From positions 1 to 22,424 of the forward strand of contig JAJRWM010000061.1 in NCBI GenBank assembly GCA_024276815.1: DNA of 22,424 nucleotides. The letters run 5' to 3'. Numbering within the stretch: the stretch's first letter is position 1; each line of letters begins with the position of its first letter. The position numbers and the translations under genes are program-made. The notes under the pieces were generated by a model. That model ran no database searches. It was not told the DNA's origin and was given only the letters and a program-made list of their open reading frames with translations. This DNA comes from a bacterium. GTDB taxonomy: Bacteria; JACRDZ01; JAJRWM01. Positions 1 through 7,839 of the stretch are shown here, one piece after another.

Positions 1-174
1 CTGCTCGAGCATTGCCGAACTGAAAACGCCGCAGATGGATTTTCCCAGAATCACTCCGATTAACACATAACCAGTGACCGCCGGCAACTTCATCCTGGTT
101 ACAACCTGGCCCATTGCCAAACCACACAATGTAGCCAACCCAACTACCAGCAAAGCATTCATTTGAATAATCAA
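1..174 (-). CDS. N-terminus of a CPA2/Kef-type cation:proton antiporter (partial)
   Basis: The gene enters from the left edge, so only about the first 58 residues are present. The translated start is very hydrophobic and contains KLPAVTGYVLIGVILGKS, which resembles the KLPxVxGYLLAGxLLGP signature in the first helices of monovalent cation:proton antiporter-2 proteins (Kef and Na+/H+ exchangers). Such proteins exchange Na+ or K+ for protons at the inner membrane. Two starts are possible: ATG at 162, or an in-frame TTG at 174. The TTG is preceded by GGGAAGG (180-186) with a 5-nt spacer, whereas that motif is about 17 nt from the ATG, so I prefer the TTG. It follows the EIIA gene by about 32 nt and probably belongs to the same operon. 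Family assignment from so short a piece is moderate. Confidence 0.6.
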   Translation of the reverse strand, partial: MIIQMNALLVVGLATLCGLAMGQVVTRMKLPAVTGYVLIGVILGKSICGVFSSAMLEQ

Positions 175-206
175 TATAACCTTCCCATGCTTAGTAATAA
201 ATCATC

Positions 207-668
207 TTAATAGAGATTTTTTTCCTGAATCAATTCGAGCGCCTTCTGTTTGCTTTCAGCATAAAGCAACGCCTGGCGAAAACCATCATCTCTTAACAGC
301 CGGCAAAGCTTGGCCAGCACCTGCATCAACTTTGAGGAATTTTCTTTTGGGGAAACAATAAGAAAGAACAAATGCACCGGTTTACCGTCCAGCGATTCGA
401 ACTCCACGCCTTGTTTTGACCGACCAAAGGCCACCATAATCTCCTTGACCAGATCTGTTCGCGCGTGCGGCAGGGCAATCCCGTCTCCAATACCAGTGCT
501 CTCAAGCTTCTCTCTTTCCTGAAGACAAAGCAACAGCTCCGCCTTATTCACAACTCTTTCATGATTACCCAAAACATCGATCATTTCCTTGATAACCGCG
601 ATTTTATCAGTCGCCAAAAGGTCCAGACTGATTCGTTCTTCAGTAATTAACTCACTCAGATCCATCAT
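207..668 (-). CDS. PTS EIIA(Ntr)-type phosphocarrier domain protein
   Basis: This 153-residue protein is a complete stand-alone EIIA type-2 domain of the PtsN/fructose family. The signature GIGDGIALPHAR holds the phosphorylatable histidine at residue 68, and VHLFFLIVSPKE and LAKLCRLLRD follow as in EIIA(Ntr). PtsN-type proteins take phosphate from HPr/NPr and act as regulators, in Escherichia coli on potassium transport (TrkA, KdpD), rather than importing sugar. No sugar EIIB or EIIC is encoded here, which favours a regulatory role. The start is the first of two ATGs, preceded by AGAGGAGA at a good distance. The first bases overlap the end of the upstream PII-like gene by 17 nt, so translation is probably coupled. 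Family assignment is firm; the target is inferred from the neighbouring transporters. Confidence 0.85.
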   Translation of the reverse strand: MMDLSELITEERISLDLLATDKIAVIKEMIDVLGNHERVVNKAELLLCLQEREKLESTGIGDGIALPHARTDLVKEIMVAFGRSKQGVEFESLDGKPVHLFFLIVSPKENSSKLMQVLAKLCRLLRDDGFRQALLYAESKQKALELIQEKNLY

Positions 669-1008
669 GTTTTCTCCTCTGTTTCATCATATTTTCAATG
701 CTGCCAAACGGCAGTGTAAAGATAAGCGTTTTTTGATCCGAAGGATAAAAACGCAAGGCCTCCTGGATGGTTTTACTCCAGCATTCCAGGTTTTGCTCTT
801 TCGGAACCGCGGCCACCAAAGCACAGTTAAACTCGTTCGTGTCGTCTGGATGACTAAGGCCGAAAAAAAGGTTGTTTTTTACCCCATAAAAAGATTTAGC
901 GAACCCCCGTTCTTCCAAAATCAAGATGTCTGTCAAGCCTTTGGCTTTAATAACAGAGCGGACCTCTTCCAGGTAATTGCGGTCATTGTGCAGTATCACT
1001 AACAGCAT
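652..1008 (-). CDS. Small PII-like (ferredoxin-like fold) putative regulator
   Basis: This is a 118-residue soluble protein. Its opening, MLLVILHNDRNYLEEVRSV followed by KGLTDILILEERGFAKS, has the layout of PII-like small regulators: a short beta strand, a helix after a D/N-x-L-E-E motif, then a strand leading into a glycine. The second half (NEFNCALVAAVPKE and TLIFTLPFGSIENM) also alternates strand and helix. Members of this loose family often sit beside transporters and sense nucleotides or other small ligands. I see no classical GlnB T-loop signature, so a ligand cannot be named. The ATG is preceded by GGAGG with an 8-nt spacer. It lies 21 nt after the permease gene and overlaps the EIIA gene, consistent with one operon. 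The fold call is by pattern and is tentative. Confidence 0.5.
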   Translation of the reverse strand: MLLVILHNDRNYLEEVRSVIKAKGLTDILILEERGFAKSFYGVKNNLFFGLSHPDDTNEFNCALVAAVPKEQNLECWSKTIQEALRFYPSDQKTLIFTLPFGSIENMMKQRRKHDGSE

Positions 1009-1029
1009 TCTTTGGCCCTCCTCTCGATT

Positions 1030-3201
1030 TCAAGTCGTCAACTCGATGTTTTCGACGCTCTTGATCAGCAGCGCCGTGGGCAGGCCAGCCAAAAACAGAA
1101 TCATACGCTCAATAAAAGCCTCCTCCTGACCCTCCTCCGGCAAGCGCATTCCCAAAATGACCAAGTCCGCGTCCTGACTGTGTTTTCTTATCAGATAGGG
1201 CACTTTTACTTTGGGCGAATCCTGGACAAAGACGTTTACGTTAGCTTCGATACGCGCGTCCTGAAGAATTTTCTTCAGATTGGTGGTCGCCGCCGCCCGG
1301 CCCTGTTCTTTGGCGATAATCATGTTTAAATTAATCTCACATTCCCGCCACTCCGAATTTTGACAAATCAGATAGGCGATCAGGATCATCAGGTTGCCAT
1401 TGTTCTGCATCCCCCCCCACCAGACATCAATCCGCTTGTAGTTGCCAAAAGCGTTTTCGGTGGGAATATTCAGGATCAGGACGCTCTTTTGCAGGTAATG
1501 CAAATCCCTGATTAAGCGGGCGAACTCTATTTCCCGCGATGATTTCTTGCACCAGCCCAACAATACCAAATTAGACTGCATGCGGCCCATGCCGGAGGTT
1601 TGGCAAACTTGCTTTATGCCGCTGCGAAAATCTTCCGCGATACACACATGACCTAAGGCCGGCAGGTTGTTGGTTGAGATGAAGTTGTTCAGTATTTTGG
1701 TGGCGGTGGCGGAATGGCGCAGGATGAAATCGTTGTTGCCAAAAATCATCTGGTAGAGACTGACAATACCTTTTTTCTTGCCCAGCCAGTGAGCGAAAAA
1801 GATTAAATGCCGGCCAGTCTTGTGATTCCCGGAAAAAACCAGAATGTTGGGTCGCCAGTTTTGAGGGTACAACTCGGAATCTTCCAGCTTCAGGAGAGCG
1901 AAGCGGGCCAGGGAAAACCAGATCCCGCTTTTAATATCCCCCCAGGTCGACTGGATATCCTTACGACCAAGATATACGTAGAGACACAGGGTGGTGATGA
2001 TGGCGACGATCGTCGCCGGAGCGTGAATCAGGAACATCGCGGCGTAACAGCCAACGGCCCCGGCTAAAGATATTAACCAGGGTACTTTTACCTGGGGACG
2101 ATAACTGGGGTTGCCGATCAGGTTTTCAAGCACGGCCAACAGGTTTATCACGCCGTAAGTATTCAGAAAAAACATGGTGATGACCGGGGCGACCGTGTCC
2201 AGCCCGCCCAGGAGAATACAAGCCTCCGCGATAATGAAAGTTATGATGATAGCGATACGGGGTTCGTTAGTGCGCTTGCTGCCCTTAGCGATAAAGCCGG
2301 GCAGGATTTTGTCAAGCGCTAAGGCTTGCAAGGTACGGGGAGCCGCTACAATACAGCCTAAAGCCGAAGAAATCGTGGCGGCCCAGAGACCGGCGTTGAT
2401 CAGCCTGGGCCAGCGGGCGACCGTTTTCATGACCATTAAATTCCGGCTCAGCTCCGCCCCCGAAGCGTTCAGGGACAGCCAGACGGCCTGGGCGACGTAG
2501 ACCAGGAAGGTAACGCCAATCGCCATCAGCGTGCCCCGCGAGATACTGTATTGGGGGTCTTTCAGGTCGCCGGACATGCTGACTCCGACCTCGATGCCGG
2601 TAACCGCCGGGAAAAACACCGCGAACACCGGCCAGAACCCCACTTTGCTCTGGTTCCAGAACACGATAGTATGCTGAGAGCCGGTCCAGCCGGCAAAGAA
2701 GGAAACGAGTGATAAACACAGGACCGCCAGGATAAAATACTGAACCTTCAGAGCCAGGTCGGCGCCGATGAAACTGATAAATAATAAGATGGTGCAGGTA
2801 ATGGAGGCCGTCAGAATTGGGTTAAGCTGGGGGAAAACCCAGCGCAACCCCTCGGTAAACCCAATAACATAAAAAGCGACCGACAGGGCCTGGGAAAAGT
2901 ACAGGGGGATACCGATGCTGCCTCCCACTTCCAGCCCCAAGGTACGCGAAATCATATAATAATTACCGCCGGCCTTAACATCCATGTTGGTCGCGATCGC
3001 GGAAAGGGACAGACCGGTGGAAAGGCTGATAAAGTTGGAAATGACTATAATCAGCAGGGCGCCCAAAAGACCGGTATTGCCAACCACCCAGCCGGCCCGC
3101 AGAAATAAAATTACCCCCAGGATGGTTAGTACGTTCGGGGTAAAAACGCCGCCAAAGGTTCCAAAGCGCCGGGATTTTAATTCGGAGGTCTTACTTGACA
3201 T
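1030..3201 (-). CDS. APC-superfamily permease, SLC12 (cation-chloride cotransporter)-like
   Basis: This 723-residue protein has about 12 hydrophobic segments in residues 15-420 and a soluble tail of about 300 residues. The N-terminus (GTFGGVFTPNVLTILGVILF) and the motifs AGGNYYMISRTLGLEVGGSIG and SGDLKDPQYSISRGTLMAIG match bacterial relatives of the Na-K-Cl/K-Cl cotransporters. In the tail, NILVFSGNHKTGRHLIFFAHWL and the C-terminal ADLVILGMRLPEE resemble the universal-stress-like cytosolic domain of that family. It probably moves ions or amino acids across the inner membrane; the substrate cannot be read from sequence. The ATG lies inside the end of the HTH-EIIA gene (11-nt overlap) and has only a weak Shine-Dalgarno sequence, so it is probably translated by coupling. 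The surrounding EIIA and PII-like genes suggest post-translational control of this transporter. Confidence 0.8.
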   Translation of the reverse strand: MSSKTSELKSRRFGTFGGVFTPNVLTILGVILFLRAGWVVGNTGLLGALLIIVISNFISLSTGLSLSAIATNMDVKAGGNYYMISRTLGLEVGGSIGIPLYFSQALSVAFYVIGFTEGLRWVFPQLNPILTASITCTILLFISFIGADLALKVQYFILAVLCLSLVSFFAGWTGSQHTIVFWNQSKVGFWPVFAVFFPAVTGIEVGVSMSGDLKDPQYSISRGTLMAIGVTFLVYVAQAVWLSLNASGAELSRNLMVMKTVARWPRLINAGLWAATISSALGCIVAAPRTLQALALDKILPGFIAKGSKRTNEPRIAIIITFIIAEACILLGGLDTVAPVITMFFLNTYGVINLLAVLENLIGNPSYRPQVKVPWLISLAGAVGCYAAMFLIHAPATIVAIITTLCLYVYLGRKDIQSTWGDIKSGIWFSLARFALLKLEDSELYPQNWRPNILVFSGNHKTGRHLIFFAHWLGKKKGIVSLYQMIFGNNDFILRHSATATKILNNFISTNNLPALGHVCIAEDFRSGIKQVCQTSGMGRMQSNLVLLGWCKKSSREIEFARLIRDLHYLQKSVLILNIPTENAFGNYKRIDVWWGGMQNNGNLMILIAYLICQNSEWRECEINLNMIIAKEQGRAAATTNLKKILQDARIEANVNVFVQDSPKVKVPYLIRKHSQDADLVILGMRLPEEGQEEAFIERMILFLAGLPTALLIKSVENIELTT

Positions 3202-3898
3202 GGTTTGAAAGAACCTTCAAGGCCAGATTGCCTTCTATTTGCTTAATGTTTTCCAGAACTTCCCAGGGATTGATTGAAGTCTCTAAAAGCTGTCGAAACT
3301 CTTTTTCATGAAACAACCTGGTTAAGGCTGACAGGATATGGAGATGCTCGATAATATTTCTGGCGAAAATAAAAAACAGCTTGTCCACCGGCAAGTTGTC
3401 AATAGCCTCAAAATCAACCTTGTTTTCCAGAAAGAACAGGAACATCCTGGAGCAGGTGAATTTGAATTCATGGGGATGCCGGGGATGGGGCAAGGCGATA
3501 GCCTGCCCGATACCGGTCGAGCAAAGCCTTTCCCGGTCAATTAAGGCGGATAACAGCTCGTCGCGATTGATCTGGGAGTCCAGCTTGATAACCTTGATCG
3601 CATTCAGGAGACTCTCTTCCCTGGTCTTGCCGGGAATACCAAAAAACATGCCGTCTTTTTTCAACAGGCTGTAGATTAATAACGGCGAATCGCTTTCAGG
3701 CAAGAACTCGTCGAAATGCTCGGCCACGTAAGCTTCCGGCCTCTCCAGCCGCAGCCAGCCATCAATTTCCTGTTGGTTAAAACGCCATTGGTTGCCAACT
3801 TTAATGGCCGGGATTTCCCCTTTTTTCACCAGACGATAAACCGTTTTCTCCGACACACCCAGGTATTTCGCGACCTGTTTAATGCTTAATAACGACAC
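3191..3898 (-). CDS. Helix-turn-helix (excisionase-type) protein fused to a PTS EIIA domain
   Basis: This is a two-domain regulator of 235 residues if it starts at the GTG chosen here. Residues about 3-51 form a MerR/excisionase-type helix-turn-helix (IKQVAKYLGVSEKTVYRLVK, then KVGNQWRFNQQEIDGWL). Residues about 75-225 form an EIIA type-2 domain with GIGQAIALPHPRH, the phospho-accepting histidine being about residue 138. Such fusions are known in Chlamydiae and in several candidate phyla. A longer reading from ATG 3955 is possible, but that ATG lies inside the -10 box of a near-consensus promoter, so a transcript from there could not contain it. GTG 3898 has GAGAGGG (3907-3913) 8 nt upstream and directly precedes the HTH. 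It probably couples PTS phosphorylation state to transcription of the transporter operon. Domain calls are firm, the start is inferred. Confidence 0.85.
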   Translation of the reverse strand: MSLLSIKQVAKYLGVSEKTVYRLVKKGEIPAIKVGNQWRFNQQEIDGWLRLERPEAYVAEHFDEFLPESDSPLLIYSLLKKDGMFFGIPGKTREESLLNAIKVIKLDSQINRDELLSALIDRERLCSTGIGQAIALPHPRHPHEFKFTCSRMFLFFLENKVDFEAIDNLPVDKLFFIFARNIIEHLHILSALTRLFHEKEFRQLLETSINPWEVLENIKQIEGNLALKVLSNHVK

Positions 3899-3950
3899 CC
3901 CAAAAGCCCTCTCGCAGACTAAATTGTCCACGCTTGTCTGCTCCTGTCCA

Positions 3951-3979
3951 ATCATATCCCTTTGAAATCAGGATGTCAA
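3951..3979 (-). promoter_or_regulatory. Sigma-70-type promoter of the HTH-EIIA/transporter operon
   Basis: Reading the minus strand, TTGACA (3974-3979) is followed after exactly 17 nt by TATGAT (3951-3956), which is 6/6 and 5/6 to the sigma-70 consensus. Transcription would begin near 3944, giving a leader of about 45 nt before the GTG at 3898. It lies in the 75-nt gap downstream of the HTH-EIIA gene's co-directional upstream neighbour. This is the best-looking promoter in the window and fits the start of an operon running to the left edge. Confidence 0.7.
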
Positions 3980-4030
3980 GGAAAATGAACCTGAACCAGA
4001 CAGCTTAAGAAAATCAGGCGACAGCGATAA

Positions 4031-5650
4031 TTAACCGGTGGGAATTCGGTGAGGGCTCCGCATTCGCAGTTGCCGCCGGTAATAAGGAGCGTATTTGTCA
4101 ATCAACAGCTTGAATTCGGGAATGTTCCTCAAGAAAACCAAACTTTTGTTATCATCAAAAACCCGAACCCAGTCAGGGCTTCTTTGCAGATCATCATTAA
4201 GGTAATAACGCTGGCCGGTCTCGTACCAGTAACTGGTCAAAACAATGTTTACCCCGTACAGATCCAGAATCCGCCGCCCATCCGGTGAGACCCGCGCCAC
4301 GTCCACATAATCCTTGAAGACCCGCCGGCTGAGCAAACGACCGTCTACAAACACCTTCACCCTGGGGTACAACCGGTGAATTAAATAACCGCCCCAGCGA
4401 TAGGTGTTAAACAGGTTGCCTCTGATATTATTATTGATGATAAAGTCCGCGGCGTACTGAGGATAACGGTCCGGGTTCATCCTGGTCTTCAAACCGCCGC
4501 CAAAATAAATCAGACCGATGATAACGCCCAGCGTAAAAGCGGTCGCCAGCAAGGGTTGGCTTGAGCCTCCAAGCATAAAAAAACGGTTGGCCGTATTTGC
4601 TTTTTTGCCCTTGAGCTTCCAGATTACAATATCAAGATAACGATAGGAGAGCGGCAGGATGATGATGGCGTAGTCGGAAATGCAACGCCTGGCTTCCAGC
4701 GACATGACTGAAACCAGGACAATCATCCCCAGATCGCTTAGATCCAGCCGGAAAAAGGAAACCAGGAAGATCGCGCTGAAGAGAAAAAAGGCGGCGAAAA
4801 ATACCGGTTCATCAATAATACCCGGAGCCGACCATTCCAGAATCCAGTTGGTTTGAGCGCCCGGTAAAAACAGCCGCAACGGGGCCAGCAGGGTTTTGAC
4901 GCCAAAAGGATTGGCGGCGGTAGCTAAAATTACCAGGGGAAATACCAGCCACAACCAGAGCAACTTGGAACCGGTCAACAGCCTCTCAATACCCCACTTG
5001 TCATAGATAACATTACGCAAACCGTACTTAATCGACTCAGTTATCAGGAAAACAAATAAAAACAGGTAGCCAACCGCGAAACCGGGATGCAGGTTGGACC
5101 AGACCCCCATAATCAGCGGGAAAAATAATAACAGACGGAAATCCGCTTTGGCAGTCGCCCGCCGATAATAATCCAGCAGAAAATAAAACAAGGCCAGGAA
5201 CAGGTAGCTGAATATCTGAGGACGCGCCAGGTATGATTCCTTGCCGACCATCAGGGAAAAAAGCCAAAAACCGGGCAACAGCATGATTGAACGCCGGTTC
5301 TGTTTTTTCAGGGTGAGCAGGATTAAACCATAAGCCAGCGTCATGATCAGCGCCTTGAAAACGATGATCCCGGACTCCCGGCCAAAATAACGATAAACGG
5401 TTGAAAAGATGAGATCGCTGCCCCAGCTGTTAAGCTCCCATTTCAGGTTGGGAGTGGTAAAAGAGAAAATATCGTGGGTCGGCAGAGTTCGGGTCGCCCG
5501 AATCAGATCGCCGGCTTTAATGTGCCAGAAAATATCATAATTTTTTAAGGGGAAGACGCAAAAAACAAAGGTTAACGCCAACAACGCGCTACTGGCTAAA
5601 AACAGCCGCCAGGATAATTTTAATGAATATGATTTACGAGGCTGGATCAA
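4031..5650 (-). CDS. Polytopic membrane protein of unknown function, possibly GT-C-like
   Basis: This 539-residue protein has an N-terminal membrane anchor (about residues 14-34), then a short extracytoplasmic loop with NYDIFWHIKAGDLI and LPTHDIFSFTTP (D39, W42, H43, D60), then about ten more hydrophobic segments to about residue 390, and a soluble C-terminal domain of about 140 residues containing KVFVDGRLLSRRVF. The Asp-x-x-W-H and T-x-D-x-F-S-x-T loop pattern recurs in a widespread uncharacterised membrane family and resembles the first loop of GT-C lipid-linked sugar transferases. I infer a possible envelope role but cannot name a reaction. The start is TTG, preceded by TAGGAG at a 6-nt spacing. 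It stands alone between the hairpin cluster and the next promoter, so it is probably transcribed separately or by read-through from hisB. Confidence 0.6.
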   Translation of the reverse strand: MIQPRKSYSLKLSWRLFLASSALLALTFVFCVFPLKNYDIFWHIKAGDLIRATRTLPTHDIFSFTTPNLKWELNSWGSDLIFSTVYRYFGRESGIIVFKALIMTLAYGLILLTLKKQNRRSIMLLPGFWLFSLMVGKESYLARPQIFSYLFLALFYFLLDYYRRATAKADFRLLLFFPLIMGVWSNLHPGFAVGYLFLFVFLITESIKYGLRNVIYDKWGIERLLTGSKLLWLWLVFPLVILATAANPFGVKTLLAPLRLFLPGAQTNWILEWSAPGIIDEPVFFAAFFLFSAIFLVSFFRLDLSDLGMIVLVSVMSLEARRCISDYAIIILPLSYRYLDIVIWKLKGKKANTANRFFMLGGSSQPLLATAFTLGVIIGLIYFGGGLKTRMNPDRYPQYAADFIINNNIRGNLFNTYRWGGYLIHRLYPRVKVFVDGRLLSRRVFKDYVDVARVSPDGRRILDLYGVNIVLTSYWYETGQRYYLNDDLQRSPDWVRVFDDNKSLVFLRNIPEFKLLIDKYAPYYRRQLRMRSPHRIPTG

Positions 5651-5950
5651 CCGTTTCTCCTACAAGCGTACCGCTTGACCATGCTTGCCTTCGGCACATC
5701 AAAATCACTCGCAACAGGTCTACGACCTGAGGATGTTTGCCTTCGGCTCCTTCGAAATCACTCGCAAAAAATTGCTCGCTTTCGCGTTACCCAATACATA
5801 GCCGAGTACTTTTACGAGGCAGGGTTAAAAGCGCCGAAGGCCTACTTGATCAAACCGTAGGTTTGCGAGGCGGTGTTAGAAGTCGCAAAGCGAATCAAAA
5901 CAGGACGCAGTCCTGCGCGAAGCGATATTTCCTCAGGCTGTAAGCCTGTG
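5651..5950. repeat. Cluster of five two-hairpin repeat elements in two opposing orientations
   Basis: No gene is visible in this 300-bp gap. It holds five perfect 15-nt palindromes with 6-bp arms and 3-nt loops: 5663-5677, 5715-5729, 5851-5865, 5901-5915 and 5934-5948. The arms differ (CAAGCG, CAGGTC, CAAACC, CAGGAC, CAGGCT) but every one is matched by its partner. Loops are TAC in the first two and GTA, GCA, GTA in the others, so the last three copies are inverted. Each is paired at near-constant spacing with a 9-nt mini-palindrome of 3-bp arms and 3-nt loop: 5687-5695, 5739-5747, 5833-5841, 5884-5892 and 5916-5924. The two right-facing units also share a direct repeat (AAATCACTCGC). The layout resembles BIME/REP clusters, but I do not recognise the family. 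Confidence 0.85.
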
Positions 5951-6535
5951 CTAGAGGAGGCCTTTGGTTGAGGGAATTTCCTGAACGCCGGGCTTTACTT
6001 GTACCGCCTTTGAGAGAGCGACGCCAAAAGCCTTGAACAACGCTTCAATCACATGATGAGTATTATCGCCGTATTCCAGCTTCAGATGCAACGTCAGCCG
6101 GGCGTGATTGACAAAAGCCTGAAAAAACTCCCGAACCAGTTCCGGTTCAAATTGACCGACTTTCGCTCTCGGCAGCTTGGCGTCAAACACGGAAAAAGGC
6201 CGGCCGCTGATATCCACTACCGCCCGGGCTAAAGATTCGTCCATGGGGATAAAAGCGTTCGCGTAACGCCTAATCCCCTTTTTGTCACCCAGCGCCTGGG
6301 TAAAAGCCTGCCCCAGGACAATACCAATATCCTCAACCGTGTGATGCAGGTCCACCTCGATATCCCCTACGGCTTTCAGCTTCAGGTCGAAGCTACCGTG
6401 GCGGGTAAACAGCTCCAGCATATGATTAAAGAAGGGAACGCCGGTATCAATATCGTACTTCCCGTTGCCATCCAAGGTCAATTCCAGGCTGATATCAGTC
6501 TCATTGGTTTTGCGGTTAACTGAAGCGCTACGCAT
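5951..6535 (-). CDS. hisB: Imidazoleglycerol-phosphate dehydratase
   Basis: This enzyme dehydrates imidazoleglycerol phosphate to imidazoleacetol phosphate, the sixth step of histidine synthesis, in the cytoplasm. The 194 residues are the normal size of the monofunctional enzyme. The opening [16 protein letters not shown] and the two metal-binding motifs HHTVED (H64, H65, E68) and HHVIEA (H160, H161, E164) are intact, and the C-terminus (EIPSTKGLL) ends as in the family. The ATG at 6535 is preceded by AGGAG 8 nt upstream; this Shine-Dalgarno overlaps the hisD stop, so the genes are coupled. The stop is TAG, followed six codons later by an in-frame TGA. The hairpin cluster starts 3 nt beyond the stop and could end or stabilise the his mRNA. 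Confidence 0.95.
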   Translation of the reverse strand: MRSASVNRKTNETDISLELTLDGNGKYDIDTGVPFFNHMLELFTRHGSFDLKLKAVGDIEVDLHHTVEDIGIVLGQAFTQALGDKKGIRRYANAFIPMDESLARAVVDISGRPFSVFDAKLPRAKVGQFEPELVREFFQAFVNHARLTLHLKLEYGDNTHHVIEALFKAFGVALSKAVQVKPGVQEIPSTKGLL

Positions 6536-6540
6536 AAATA

Positions 6541-7839
6541 TCACTCCTTTATTTGAGTTCTTACCTTGACTGAACGGGCGTGCGCGGTTAAGCCCTCAAT
6601 GCTGGCCAGTTCCAGAACAGAGGCGCTTAGCTTCGAGAGCGATTCCTCCGTGAACGACAACAAGCTTGATTTCTTGACAAAGTCGTCAACCCCCAGCGGG
6701 GAAAAGAAACGCGCCGTTCCCTGGGTTGGCAGAACATGGTTGGGACCGGCCAGGTAATCACCTACCGCTTCCGGCGTAAAGTGTCCCATAAAGATTGCGC
6801 AGGCGTTGCGGATACGCCCCAAAATCGCCCAGGGATCAGCTACTTCAACAATCAGATGCTCCGGCGCGATAATGTTGCTGACAGCGGCGCCGTCCTCCAG
6901 GTTGTTTACTTTAACGATCAGACCATGGTCTTTTAAAGCGACCCTGGCGATCTCCGCCCGCTCTAAATCCTTTAGCTGAATTTCCAGCGCGATTTTGACC
7001 TTCTTGATGAGTTCCTCTGAATCCGTGACCAGATAACAGCCGCTAAGCGGATCATGTTCCGCCTGGCTCAACAGGTCAGCGGCCACGAAATCCGGCTTGG
7101 CCGACTGATCCGCCAGGACCAGGATCTCGCTGGGGCCGGCGATCATGTCAATGCCAACCAGGCCAAACAACAGCTTCTTGGCGGTGGCGACATAGATGTT
7201 GCCGGGACCGACAATTTTATCAACCCTGGGAACGCTCTCCGTCCCCAGAGCCAACGCCGCGACCGCCTGCGCGCCGCCTACTTTGTAAACATTTTTCAGG
7301 CCCAGCAGGTTCGCGGTGACCAGCAGGGCCGGATTGATCCGCCCATTATTGGCGGGCGGGGTGACCAGCGAAATCTTCGGTACGCCGGCTTTAATGGCCG
7401 GCACAGCGTTCATGATGACCGTTGAGACCAGCGGAGCGCTGCCGCCGGGCACGTATAAGCCGACTTTTTCCAGCGGGTTGACCAGTTGCCCCAAGAGCAC
7501 GCCCGGTTCGCCGGTTTCCATCCAGGAATTTTGTTTCTGCCGGGCGTGAAAGGCTTCCACCCGGGCGATCGCCAGTTTGATGGCTTCAGCCGTGGTCGAA
7601 CTGACCTCCGCGAAAGCCTGTTCAAATTCCGACTCGCTGACCAGGAGAGTCCCGGCGTCAAGTTTTACCCGATCAAAACGCTCGGTCAGCTCACAAAGAG
7701 CCTGGTCGCCCTTTTGCCTGACAGCGTCAATTATTTCCCTGACGCTCTCCTCAACGCCGGCGGGCGCGCCGCCGGGAGGAGCGCCAACCAGTTCTTCCCG
7801 GCTTATATTATCTAATGATGAAATCGATTTTTCACGCAC
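6541..7839 (-). CDS. hisD: Histidinol dehydrogenase
   Basis: HisD oxidises L-histidinol to L-histidine in two NAD-dependent steps, the last reactions of the pathway. The 432 residues span the whole family. Recognisable segments are [61 protein letters not shown] and [19 protein letters not shown], which contain the zinc and NAD site residues (AEH and NH histidines). I chose GTG 7839 because GGGGAG lies 9 nt upstream and the codon overlaps the hisG stop by 8 nt. A TTG at 7860 would add seven residues without a Shine-Dalgarno sequence. It sits between hisG and hisB with no gaps, in a single transcription unit. hisC, hisA, hisF, hisH and hisI are not in the window. Confidence 0.95.
   Translation of the reverse strand: MREKSISSLDNISREELVGAPPGGAPAGVEESVREIIDAVRQKGDQALCELTERFDRVKLDAGTLLVSESEFEQAFAEVSSTTAEAIKLAIARVEAFHARQKQNSWMETGEPGVLLGQLVNPLEKVGLYVPGGSAPLVSTVIMNAVPAIKAGVPKISLVTPPANNGRINPALLVTANLLGLKNVYKVGGAQAVAALALGTESVPRVDKIVGPGNIYVATAKKLLFGLVGIDMIAGPSEILVLADQSAKPDFVAADLLSQAEHDPLSGCYLVTDSEELIKKVKIALEIQLKDLERAEIARVALKDHGLIVKVNNLEDGAAVSNIIAPEHLIVEVADPWAILGRIRNACAIFMGHFTPEAVGDYLAGPNHVLPTQGTARFFSPLGVDDFVKKSSLLSFTEESLSKLSASVLELASIEGLTAHARSVKVRTQIKE

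Noticed and set aside
2312-2719. Alternative-frame ORF inside the permease gene
   Set aside because: Its Arg/Gly-rich composition is typical of a shadow frame, and the permease frame is clearly the coding one.
5675-5943. Short plus-strand ORFs across the hairpin cluster
   Set aside because: They are translations of palindromic repeat sequence, overlap each other in different frames and have no family resemblance.
5651-5950. A CRISPR array
   Set aside because: Repeats are not identical, change orientation, have unequal spacing between units, and show stem covariation instead of constant repeats with unique spacers; no cas gene is nearby.
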